A stretch of 64,000 bases of DNA, taken from positions 707,327-771,326 of the forward strand of contig NW_017802580.1 of the NCBI RefSeq assembly GCF_001625305.1, written 5' to 3'. This stretch comes from Branchiostoma belcheri. Taxonomy: Eukaryota > Chordata > Leptocardii > Amphioxiformes > Branchiostomatidae. A program made the translations under genes and the position numbers. Below, piece after piece: positions 49,201 through 57,392 of this stretch; position 1 is the stretch's first letter; each line of letters begins with the position of its first letter. Under the pieces are notes generated by a model. That model worked only from the letters and a program-made list of their open reading frames with translations. It did no database searches and was not told where the DNA came from.

Positions 49201-52200
49201 TCCACAGAAACCTGTGATGTCAACCCACCTCCCATTGCTGATAAGAAACTCCAGGAATCTCCAATCTTTAAACTGCAGACGGGTCCAGGCACGTCCCGAA
49301 GGCTGAGACCGCCAGCACGGGTGTGGATAGGCAACCAGGTAGGACATGGCATGGGACTTATGCTTGGACTTTAATTTTATGAGATGGCCGAGATATGGTG
49401 AACTGGTTCATGTTTAACCCTCAAACCACCGTAAGTTTTTTTCGCGACAAATCTGACCGTATGGGGTCAAAACTGTCCCATTCAATTTTTTGCACAAATT
49501 GAGTTTTTTGTTACTCTTCTTTGTGAGTTTTATACATGAATGGTTTCATTAATCTATGAGGGACAATTTGATCTGGTTACGTCTGCTCATTATCATAATT
49601 TATTAACCTTACACAAGATGTCTACAGGCAGCCATGCCAATGACCTTTGATTCCAAGTCCATGGGCAACTAGGTCTATGGTCACATTTCGAGTTTTCTGA
49701 TTCAATATGTTGAGGTCATTCTGTAGCAATGTGTTTAGTAGACCAATGGCAGCAGAAAACTCAAGCAAACACATTACATCAAAGAAATATTGATAATAAA
49801 AACGGATTCACGAGTGCTAAAAATGCTGGGGTCAGTTTTGACCCCTCTGGATCGCGCATAAACTCTCTATGATAACTCAATCAACAATGTTCCAATCGAA
49901 GTAAAACGTATGGCTTATAAGACATATATGCAAACAAACTCGAAGAAGAAATTCTGTTTTCGGCAAGAAATGTCAAAATGGAACTCATCTTTTTACGCCT
50001 GGGGTCAGTTTTTGCACCAGACGGTGGTATGATGGTTAAGGTTTAAGCAAGTATGTCCGTGTATATGTACGGTCCCAATCTTTGAACAAGTCAGCTGGTA
50101 TACGTACGTACTGTACACTATTGTATACACCTTCTGTCCAAGGTGATCATCAATCAGTTTTACAGGCACGCCACAACAGACAGGTAGGAATGGCTAGCAA
50201 CTTATTCTTGGACTGTTAAGTGGTCATATCTATGCCGGTTGCTGCAGCTGTTTAGGTTTAGAATTAGAATTAGTAAAAATGTACTTACAACAAGGGACTG
50301 CAGTCAGGAACAGGTCCTTTGATGGTTTAGTTGTTGGTGTTATTGACTTTGTTGTTTATGTGCTGTGCGAAGATACTGGCAGTAAAGAAAAAGGTCCTGT
50401 TGTTGTTGGTTCAGTTGTTGTCTATTTTATTCAGGTGCTGTATGAATGTTCCGACAGTGAGTGGCGGCTGGATGGAACAAACNNNNNNNNNNNNNNNNNN
50501 NNTCCAGAAATTGATAGCTAAAGCGATTCTGACTACCAAAAAGGTACGTGTCTGCGGGTGGATAAACAATTAAGGTATTAAAGACTCACTGTTCTTTCAA
50601 TATGAACAAAACTGGTCCTCAGGGCTATGGCTTAAACCAACATGATAACATTTGCACTGATCAAAGATACATTCGCCCAAGAAAAGTATGTCACTATTCG
50701 TATTTTAACCCTACCTAGACCGGGCTTTTTTTTGTACATGGGGGGACCGGGGGGGGCGTCTTTTGTATCCCCCCCCAACGAACTCGCGAACGGTATGTCG
50801 TATGACCACTAAATTTTTAGAGGATGGTGAACTCGTAAAAATTTATCATATATACAATTTTTATGTCGTTATGACGTAATGTGATTTTATTGGCCAAAAC
50901 CGTCTAGATAGGTTTTTCCCTGAAAACTAAATGGTATTCAACATAACTGTACCAAAAGTGATTATGACAGAATATTAGGGTGTACTAAGTCTTATGTTGC
51001 CCATAGCAACACCGGTGACGTCATAAAATGCCCGTGCCCGATCACTATTTGCTTAATCTACATTAACTTTTGTTTAATGTAAACACGCAAGGTAGCGTGT
51101 TATCAATGCCATATCAGAACGACTTGCTTGCTGGTGAGATGTTTGTATTACAGTGCAATGTTTCACGGTGGTAAAATCTGGGCTGAAAAGTTCCCACATG
51201 TCATAGAACCCGAACTGTGTTCGATCGTGTTCGATCTGGGGAATTCGAATCGAACCCGCGTTCTATTTCGGGGTCACCTGCGGTCATTTACTATAAAGCG
51301 GCAAAACAAGCCTTTCTACCTCCGTGCATTGCAACAGATTAAAAACGACACTTTTCTATAGATACAAACAGTATCCTGAACATTACATGTCCGCTATTAT
51401 TTTTGGTGGGTATGTAACATGTAGCGAAGCTACTGTCGTATCCTTGAGTGACCTTGAATACTGTAATGATTCTTTACACCAGTATGAATAACACAATGCA
51501 CACTTTCTGGCGATATGACATGTCTCCAAAACTCGTTCAAACCTGGAAACATGGAGAGTCAAACATACCCCATTTACGGCTCAAAATGACTGTAACGGTT
51601 GTCCCGAAAATCGTGTTTTAGGGATTTTTGAAAAATGGCCTCAATTTTGAATTATGGGTAATTTAGTGAGAAAAATGTCAAAAAATGCCATTTTTTCACC
51701 AAAATGTCGACAAAAACTAGACTTAAAATCAGAAATTAAAAAATCCCTAAAACACGATTTTTTGTCTTATTCCTAGTCTGCGAAAAATATAAAAATCGGG
51801 GATCTGGGGTAATATACGTAGCCAGGTTTGAACGATATTTGCCTAAAAACGTGACATGACATGTACTCGGAAACCCGAAAATGATCGTCTTTCTGAGCGA
51901 AATTTTAAAAAATCATTGATTTAACATAAAAAGCTAACATTTAAAGGATGTTAAGACGATAATTTTATTTTAATTTGACGAAATTTACCCCTAAATATTA
52001 TTTGTGTATTTTCAAATATTTTACGGGTAGTCCAAAACAGGCCAAAATAGCGTCTTGTAACCCGATACCTTTTAGAACGCGCATAGCAATGGGAAAGAAT
52101 GCCGTAGTGACAGACCGCCGTGTTTGTGTTTTTATATTTTTTGCTGCAGTGCACTGCCTGGTCCCTGTGCTGGCCCCAGCAGCAGGTGAGAAGGCAGTGG

Positions 52201-54371
52201 AACTGAAGCGTGGCGGAGCAAACGTCGCAGGAACCCGCATCCTCTCTCAGCAGCAGGTGGCAATCACCTGCCCTGCTGATTCCCTCATGTACAGTAAAGG
52301 AGGAAACGTATTCTGGGAGACAAACACGGATCCACCTCGAGAAACCAGACAAAACACATGTGGACCAGGCGGCTTTGGCTTTGACTTCCCGTCCTGTGTG
52401 GGTAGGTTTTAAGCGGACTTTTACAGGGAAGGTTGTAGTTTCTGAATTACACCACGGACGTTCATTATTACACGAATTATCTTTGTTTTAAGTTACATGA
52501 CAAAGATAAAAAAGTGGTCTCACCTAGAGCTTTGAAGTAGTCACTCTGGTTATCCTCATTGGGTCAGTCTATTAAACAAGGCAAGAGCGACTGGTAGGAA
52601 TCTGTATGTGAAAACAAACTCAGAAAGTTCTAAATCTAAACTCAATTTTTTTTTTAATTATTGGTACATATAGGATTATTTAACAACCTGTCAGACGGAA
52701 AGATATTCATTTGGTACATATATTAGTATTAAACAAAAGTTTACATAAAAAGTATGCTTGTTACAAAGTAGATCTATGAGAATACAGGCTTGCAGGTATC
52801 TTAACATAAAATGGGTATTCCAGACACAGCAAAGAATCTTCAAGTTAACAAAAGTCTTTTAGTCCAACCCCAAGTCTATATAGGGTTAATGTTGGACAGT
52901 TCCTGGTTTCATAAAACATGCTACAGCTGTATAATCTCTTTATCACGTCTTCGGGTTTAGACCCAGGGATGAGTCTGGATGCATTTTGTGGCTAGCAAAT
53001 AATGATAATCCATTTTGCTTTCCTTTAGACGTGAGGTATTTCTCTAACAAGTTTCTGAACGAACACGTCCACTTGGGTTCCAAGCCATCTGATCTGACAA
53101 AGTACTGCACCAATAAACTGACCGCCTTCGGAGCCAGCATCAAGACTTTCATGGTTCTCCACTCAGATGTGCAGGTAAGTCACGTGTACATGTGCATTGT
53201 AGGTACAATCACGTGTACACGTAGGTCAAATGTGAAGGTCATGTGTATAGGTAGGGCATTAATAGGTCACATGTACAGGTAGGTCACATGTGCAGGTAGG
53301 GCACATGCAGCAATAGGTCACATGTACAAGGGGGTCCCATGATTGTACAGGTAGATCCCCTAATATCATGCAGGGGACATATCTGGATAGTTTAATCGCA
53401 ACCTCCTTCTAATGCACTTGAAAACCATTTATGAAATGACCGTTGTGTATAAATTCTTCTGTTTTGTCTTACGTAGTTAAAGGCTCTGAACAGTCTTGTG
53501 CAAAGTAACCAGTTTGGAGGTGCTAACATCGCAGCTGTGTCGGGAGTTGACTGGATGGCTCTTTACAAGACAACAGACCAGTACGAAGTGTTCGTGTGTG
53601 ATCGAACAAGCGGCAGCCTGAAAACCCAGGTAGGTACGGAGTGTTGGTGAGCAGCTATAAACAACCACAATCCTTACTCTGACATGGGCAAAGAACGTAC
53701 ATGGCGTAAATGTTTCAAACATGCATCTTTAAGTTATTACCTATTATAAACAGGTCACATTTACGTTTGGTTTATGTGACTATTTTTACTTTATATGACA
53801 CCCTTCTATCCATAACGTGGTTAACCATCAGTGGCTTTAAATTTAGGAGGACGTGCCAAGCGGCTTTTTCAGTGTGCCAAATGTTAACCATCCTGCTGCC
53901 TTACCCCGCAACAATTACAAAGCTGGTAGCCAAACATCTACTTTAGTGTGAACAGGGTTAACCTTCCTGCTCGATAACCCGTCACCGAAAATGAACCGGT
54001 AGCCATGGTTACGTCGATGTGCTAAAGGTTAACCTTTTCACACTTCCTATTCCCGTAACTAATTAAGCAGCTAATCCTGTGTGCTAAAGGGTAATGGTTT
54101 GCTGGATAGCTCCATAACAAATAGAGATCTGGTAGCCAGCCAGCTAATTTAACGTGTTAAAGGTTAACCTTTCTGCTTAGAAACTGCACATTTGTTTATT
54201 GTTATCTGACCTGTTACCTGACTTGTTCAGGTTTTCTTACAATCTATCTTGTATCTCTTTGCCCAGGAGCTGAAGAAGAAGGTGTTTGTTGGTTTTCGGC
54301 ACAGTGGAGGGGCGTGGCGCCTCTATCACTATGACTACCGTACCCCTGGAGCGGCTCATCAGCTGGTCTGA
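31234..54371 (+). CDS. secreted mosaic protein: pseudo-trypsin, thioredoxin-like, sushi repeats, novel C-terminal domain
   Basis: About 20 exons, all phase-consistent except around a gap: 31234-31461, 34424-34564, 36565-36714, 37495-37693, 38214-38339, 39780-39895, 40310-40413, 41590-41615, 41721-41834, 42093-42113, 42359-42583, 44262-44457, 45082-45152, 48504-48701, 49208-49338, 50435-about 50543 (20 N inside), 52150-52401, 53029-53174, 53477-53629, 54267-54371. The product is about 935 residues. MSVGSAVLHVGLLCVGLAAA is a signal peptide, and the domains are cysteine-rich and extracellular. Order: trypsin-fold domain without its triad, thioredoxin-like domain, basic linker, sushi domains, unassigned C-terminus. 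I know no described protein with this order. Sushi plus protease-like domains suggest innate immunity or adhesion, which is inference. A short exon may be missing between 50543 and 52150, because the phase does not fit there. Confidence 0.82.
31425..32480. repeat. splice-donor minisatellite, intron 1
   Basis: The last 35-40 bases of exon 1 plus the donor (CACTGGGGCCAAAATCAAG/GTAGGGCTCACT) are repeated about 18 times into the intron. Two unit types alternate: about 53 bp, and about 40 bp with ACTTCCTACAGCGTAAG in place of the exon-like part. Most copies keep AAG/GTAGGG. Confidence 0.9.
32708..33108 (+). mobile_element. short TIR element family Z, copy B
   Basis: Terminal inverted repeats of about 31 bp starting GGCCACACCAAGTAAATTTT; flanked by TTA on both sides (32705-32707 and 33109-33111), the duplication length and type used by PIF/Harbinger elements. 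No coding capacity. Lies in intron 1 of the mosaic gene. Confidence 0.85.
33191..33581 (+). mobile_element. short TIR element family Z, copy C
   Basis: Diverged third copy: GGCAACAACAAGTAAATTTT at the left, AAATTACTTGTCGTGGCC at the right. No clear duplication remains. Confidence 0.75.
33608..34259. mobile_element. TIR element, 26-bp ends, TTA duplication
   Basis: ACGGGGGGTGCCCTAATTCC + GACC at the left end is inverted at the right end; TTA flanks both sides (33605-33607, 34260-34262). An extra internal copy of 'ggtgccctaattccgaccca' lies at 33853. No transposase. Confidence 0.85.
34540..36135. repeat. splice-donor minisatellite, intron 2
   Basis: Unit about 32 bp: GTAAGCCCTGTAACTCCACA + GAGAAGATCAAT. 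It copies the exon 2 end CTCCGTGGAGGAGAGCAAT and its donor GTAAGCCCTG. About 40 copies, the central ones (35100-35600) nearly identical and the outer ones diverged. Confidence 0.93.
37081..37440 (-). mobile_element. Penelope-like element fragment in intron 3
   Basis: Exact 12-bp target-site duplication ATCGTAATCATC at 37069-37080 and 37441-37452. Minus strand encodes the GIY-YIG C-terminus (EQDYSKRGIKEAVYIRAFQP, SLNRNGGRYRLQTTF). The end 'agcataaaagttcatct' is the same as at 15548. It is inserted 54 bp before the exon 4 acceptor site region (37495). Confidence 0.85.
37773..38050. repeat. interspersed repeat family W, copy 1
   Basis: Shares 'gcaaatgcataat[a/g]ttt', 'ccaacaccagt[t/c]accacggtga' and a GAAGAAGAAG run with 41345-41530. 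Confidence 0.6.
38324..38800. repeat. splice-donor minisatellite, intron 5
   Basis: Unit GTAAGACACTTGTGAAGAAG (20 bp), about 20 copies, reproducing the exon 5 end CTCTTGTGAAGAAG and its donor GTAAGG. The 188-codon minus-strand frame here is a by-product of the repeat. Confidence 0.93.
39062..39440 (+). mobile_element. tRNA-derived SINE
   Basis: A box TGGCGCAGTCGG and B box GGTCGAAACC (Pol III promoter) lie at 39070-39115. A body with 'ctttggaaaggcacttaaca' follows, then a 3' part 'ctggtgttttacgccaagag' + 'gcggtttaccggttatg' with an (AAAC)n tail. The 3' part matches the LINE 3' UTR at 14698-14735, so that LINE family probably mobilises it. It lies in intron 5 of the mosaic gene. Confidence 0.85.
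40605..40690 (-). mobile_element. possible Penelope-like 3'-end fragment
   Basis: Minus strand has ATGACGA, a hairpin CGCTA/TAGCG, and CTGAAACGTCTGG; hammerhead-like order but weak. Low confidence. Confidence 0.25.
41345..41530. repeat. interspersed repeat family W, copy 2
   Basis: See 37773-38050; here in intron 7. Ends are similar inverted blocks (GTTTACCTT / AGGTAAACAT). Confidence 0.6.
42562..43720. repeat. splice-donor minisatellite, intron 11
   Basis: Unit about 34 bp: GTAAGTACTGACAAACTACT + GCCACGATTCTCAC, copying the exon 11 end TACCACAATGCTCAC and its donor GTAAGTACTG. About 30 copies; from 43440 a variant GTAATGACTG with 'gcaacactactcac' takes over. Confidence 0.93.
43790..44285. 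repeat. splice-acceptor minisatellite, intron 11
   Basis: Unit about 44 bp: TTTAGGGACCTGCAAGCTGG + TGTAAGATTTCACACATGTCTTAC. The unit contains the acceptor and the first bases of exon 12 (TTTAG/GGACCTGCAAGCTTGTG). About ten copies, the last being the real exon start. With the donor array this intron is repeat at both ends. Confidence 0.9.
45167..48029. mobile_element. 2.9-kb element with ~220-255 bp terminal inverted repeats and 10-bp target-site duplication
   Basis: Left end GGGTATTCGGACTTAGCTGC (45167 to about 45421) is inverted at the right end (about 47808-48029). Exact duplication GTTTTGTTTT at 45157-45166 and 48030-48039. Long TIRs plus a 9-11 bp duplication is the Mutator-like (MULE) pattern. 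The 2.4-kb interior has no recognisable transposase; a Cys-rich 60-codon frame at 46423-46605 is unassigned. The right TIR lacks about 30 bp of the left. It lies 14 bp after a splice donor in the mosaic gene. Confidence 0.85.
48078..48172. repeat. (GTGA)n microsatellite
   Basis: Uninterrupted GTGA units, directly after the MULE-like element and before the acceptor array. Confidence 0.95.
48190..48525. repeat. splice-acceptor repeat, intron 13
   Basis: Four or five diverged 65-75 bp copies of 'tgtgctccagccgcccaagt' + 'gcctgtgag', each with an AG and the beginning of exon 14 (CAG/CCGCCCCACGCCCCTGTGA). The last copy is the real exon. Confidence 0.8.
49418..50035. mobile_element. piggyBac-like non-autonomous element
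   Basis: Flanked by TTAA at 49414-49417 and 50036-50039. Ends CCCTCAAACCACCGT and, inverted, CCATCATACCACCGT. The interior has ggggtca/tgacccc-type blocks. TTAA plus CC(C/A)T ends fits piggyBac; no transposase. It separates two copies of the exon 15 donor region. Confidence 0.7.
50483..50502. other. assembly gap (20 N) inside exon 16
   Basis: Interrupts the fourth sushi domain. Confidence 1.
50550..52020. other. intron 16, mostly unassigned
   Basis: A polypyrimidine/G-run stretch near 50740-50775 and a region at 51600-51790 with inverted copies of 'tcgtgttttagggattttt' (51610 and 51746), a small foldback. No exon recognised, though the phase break suggests one may be missing. Confidence 0.4.
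52030..52125. repeat. dispersed repeat shared with 11268-11345
   Basis: 'aatagcgtcttgtaacccga' and 'gaatgccgtagtgacagacc' match 'aatagcgtattgtaacccga' and 'gaatgccgtagtaacagacc'. Both copies sit shortly before an exon. Confidence 0.7.
53160..53345. repeat. splice-donor minisatellite, intron 18
   Basis: Unit about 17 bp, GTAGGTCACATGTACAG, from the exon 18 end TCAGATGTGCAG and donor GTAAGTCACGTGTACA; eight to ten degenerate copies. Confidence 0.85.
53810..54190. repeat. degenerate tandem repeat, intron 19
   Basis: Three or four copies of about 90 bp around 'gtgctaaaggttaacctttc' and 'ctggtagccagcc'. The unit does not contain a splice site. Confidence 0.65.
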
Positions 54372-54432
54372 GGGGCGTGGCAGTTACCATGGCTACCGTA
54401 CCCCTTGAACGGCTCATCAGCTGTTCTGAGTA
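54304..54432. repeat. two-copy tandem repeat across the stop codon
   Basis: GGGGCGTGGC, TACCGTACCCCT and CGGCTCATCAGCTG(G/T)TCTGAG occur at 54312-54372 and again at 54373-54432, so the coding end and stop are duplicated downstream. Confidence 0.85.
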
Positions 54433-54606
54433 CATGTAAAACACCAACTATTTCTCATTTTTATCTCATAGGCTAGCACTGATAATTCTAAAGAAACAGC
54501 TGAAAAGCAAACCTTGCTGGATATAATGTACTAAGTGCAGCATGTAGTTTGGCCATATGCTCATCAGAGTGTGATTATGCTTTATGATTGATGTGTTTGT
54601 GTCTAA

Positions 54607-54935
54607 AGCCTTGGTCACAACCCGCCGTACGTGCTTCTGCGTGCTGTCTACGTGCAAAAACGTGGGCAAACGTAGGGCATTCGTGCGTGGTGAGTACCAC
54701 TTCCGTACAGAGTCCTACGGATTTTGGAGCACGCAGACACGCCGTAGGACTTTAAGTGCATGTAAAACTTTTTCTACGTGCGGTCTGCGGATTCACCACT
54801 CTTACACCTTGCGAAACCGTGCGAGTGACGTGCGTCGATGCCACTCCTTTCCCTCATTTTCAGAAAAAACGTAGCAGACGTAGCCTCCCAAAAAACGTAG
54901 ACAAAAAGCACGCACGGCGGGTTTTGATGGAGGCT
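54607..54935. mobile_element. short TIR element with TAA duplication
   Basis: Ends AGCCTTGGTCACAACCCGCC and, inverted, AGCCTCCATCAAAACCCGCC; TAA on both sides. Harbinger-like by duplication; 329 bp, non-coding. Confidence 0.8.
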
Positions 54936-55311
54936 TAACAGTGTGATGTTGCCACATTATTTCAATGTAGTAAGTGAAGCTTGTTCGTTGTGATTTGAAA
55001 CACCTTAGAAATTGTAAAGTTACTGGCACTCTATCGGCACTTCTTTTGAGGTAGCCTCCAATATTTGACCTTTGTCATGTTCTGATAGATTACGTTTCGT
55101 GAACTGGATTGTTGCTTGGATAGGCATGCCTAATACTAGTAACAGACCGTACTTCAACGGTATGAGTTATAATACTCTGGAGACAAATCTGTGCGATTCA
55201 TGCTTTTGACATTTTGAGTATCACCTTTCCGTAAAATCAACTAAGACCAAAGTCTGCAAAATTTACATCAAGGGCAGGAGTGTGACATGAATGTCAAACA
55301 TGAATATGAAA

Positions 55312-55321
55312 AATAAATAAA
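55312..55321 (+). promoter_or_regulatory. candidate polyadenylation signal
   Basis: Overlapping AATAAATAAA about 940 bp after the mosaic-gene stop, before the convergent gene. Confidence 0.4.
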
Positions 55322-55448
55322 TGCTTTTTGGTTTCTTGAGCAGTATGAGTTGTCTCTGTTATTTTTTTTTTAATGACAAACTTGGTTGGAAGATCACGAG
55401 AGTATGTGGGTGGCACCATACAGTTAGAGCATCTGGTCACCAAAATTC

Positions 55449-56197
55449 CCTACTCGGTTGGGTTAAGGCAGCCTATGGCCAACTATGATTAGTATTTCAT
55501 ACATATGGCTGTAACTTTTGATAGCTTAGTTGCACCACAACTTAACTTCACACAGTTCTAGTAGTACTTGAAATACGTTGAATAAAGGTTATTTTGTTTT
55601 CACTACTTCTGAATTTTTGGGTTAAAAATCAACATTTTGGTTAAAAAAAAGCTGTTTACTTCATGGCTTTACGCGCAAGCGGTAACAACACCTTTTATCG
55701 GGATATTTTACAAGTAGAAAGCCAACCCCCTATATATTATTTTTGTCCGAGGCTATTTTGTTTTAAAAGACAGTTACATTGTTTTTTTGGGCCCAAAACG
55801 ACAGAAACAGCTATTTTTCTGTCATTGTTCGTTAAAAAATCGCCACAGTTAAAAAATTTCGACTTATATGCAAATAGCCTCGGACAATTTTGATAGAAAA
55901 GTGATAATACGTAAACATGGATTACTCTAAAGATGAATTATGTTGTTTCCAGCTGCGCGTAAAGCCGTTTAAGTCATACTCCGTGAATAAAATGCGTAAC
56001 AACGCGGGTTTACAGGGAAAACATACAAATGACCGCCGGTAACCCAGAATTCGAACACGCGTTCTATTCGAATGACGTCATATCGAACATGGTGGAACAT
56101 GATTCGGGTTCGAAACATGTATGTGGCAATCGTGCAGACACACGCCCGAACTCGAACATGAATGTTAGCCTAGGCCGCCTTAACCCAACCGAGTAGG
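55449..56197. mobile_element. TIR element, ~36-bp ends
   Basis: CCTACTCGGTTGGGTTAAGG + C at the left end is inverted at the right, continuing to about 36 bp with mismatches; 749 bp, non-coding. Confidence 0.8.
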
Positions 56198-56501
56198 AGC
56201 AAAAACAACGGACGTCTAATCTTCTGATAAACATCTGTTCACCCGCTACTCCCGACTGTGATCATCTGTTTGAAATACTTCCAATACCTCAAGTACCTTC
56301 ACCTAGCCTACATTCGAAGCTAAATGTTTAACCTAAAAATGCCGCTGCGATACCTTAGAAAGCCCAAATTTGAACTTAACATTCTTTTTCCACACAACAG
56401 GCTGACTACAAAAACAGCATCAAAAGTTATCACGTCAAGTTTTATTCCATCATAAAAATGACACCAGCAGCTCCAAAAAATGCAGATTTTTACAGCTTCT
56501 T

Positions 56502-56866
56502 AACCGATGTAGGTGGCGCTTTTGCGGCGAGAATGCAGTCCCAAACATAGCTCAGCTTGTACATTGTAAAGTGTGACTTGAGCGGTTCTTCACTGGAGTC
56601 AGCTTCCTTATTCAAACTACTTCTTTAATCCATCGAATTCTTTTATTGTTTTCTCCCTGTATGTCCTTGGCCCCTCTCCTAGTCTATAATTCAGTTGTTT
56701 CAGGCAATGTGGTCTGTCACTGTCGGTTTCTCCCCCTCTTTGAGTTTTTGTGCCTGTTGTTCATGGGACCGGGTGTATGTTACTGTGCCATCGTTATCTG
56801 CCTCTTTTATGTGTTGTTTAACCTTTTCCCAAAGGTCCTACCCCAAAAGCGCCACCTACATCGGCT
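56502..56866. mobile_element. TIR element, ~22-bp ends
   Basis: AACCGATGTAGGTGGCGCTT + TT at the left, inverted copy ending at 56866. 365 bp; an 84-codon hydrophobic frame inside looks accidental. Confidence 0.75.
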
Positions 56867-57392
56867 ACATATAGCGGCGAACTTCAGTCAAATAACATAA
56901 GGCAGAACTTCAGTCAAAAGCTCTCATAGACACCGAGACGTAAGGTAGGAATATTTGGTTTCTATCCGATAATACTGATCACTTTGTGGTAGGAGGATAG
57001 GACCAATACATAAAGTCCAGGAAAATATCCTCATCTACGTGTAACTGGTATAAATATTCGCAGGATTTTTTTTTTAAATCACTCGTAAAGCTACAATATA
57101 TAGAAGTAGTCAGCCAAAATAAAAGGTAACAAAACCATGCCACAGTTTTATAACTAAAACGCATTTGATAAACCATTAAAACATGTAAAACTTGCTAAAA
57201 CAGCACAACAGAAGCACTTCACACTTTTGAAGTAATATCGACCACTTATCCGACCGATTCATCTGAAATACCATAATTCTAAATCATTTACATACACTTC
57301 GTCATTATTTGTGATTTTCGTTTGGTTGTAAATTAAAAGATCCGGTTCCATCTTCATTGGGACGCTTGGAGCATGTATTTACATTTCCATAA

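Larger units (their letters stand above)
42359..52401 (+). other. module: about five sushi (CCP) domains
   Basis: Sushi 1, exon 11: GCKVADSQ, ATCNPGLGIM, LSLTCEANG, PQC. Sushi 2, exons 12-13: TCKLVSDV, TVTFTCPENG, TTTWKCNRG, VVQCEG. Sushi 3, exon 14: RPCDAPNIPHAD, VTVSCRGN, IDLICKDG, LECRG. Sushi 4, exons 15-16: TCDVNPPPIAD, VLYECSDSEWRLDGTN, its second half lost around the 20-N gap. Sushi 5, exon 17: HCLVPVLAPAAG, VAITCPADS, RQNTCGPGG, PSCV. Each has the four-cysteine pattern. The domains are longer and more diverged than textbook CCPs (no clear Trp before the last Cys), so some may not be functional ligand binders. Confidence 0.75.
53029..54371 (+). other. module: unassigned C-terminal domain
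   Basis: Exons 18-20 encode about 134 residues: YFSNKFLNEHVHLGSKPSDL, KYCTNKLTAFGASIKTFMVL, LVQSNQFGGANIAAVSGVDW, DQYEVFVCDRTSGSL, KKKVFVGFRHSGGAWRLYHY. It has alternating hydrophobic strands, two cysteines and aromatic-rich ends, and no TM segment or GPI signal, so it looks like a compact extracellular beta-rich domain. I do not recognise the family. The stop TGA is at 54369. Confidence 0.6.
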
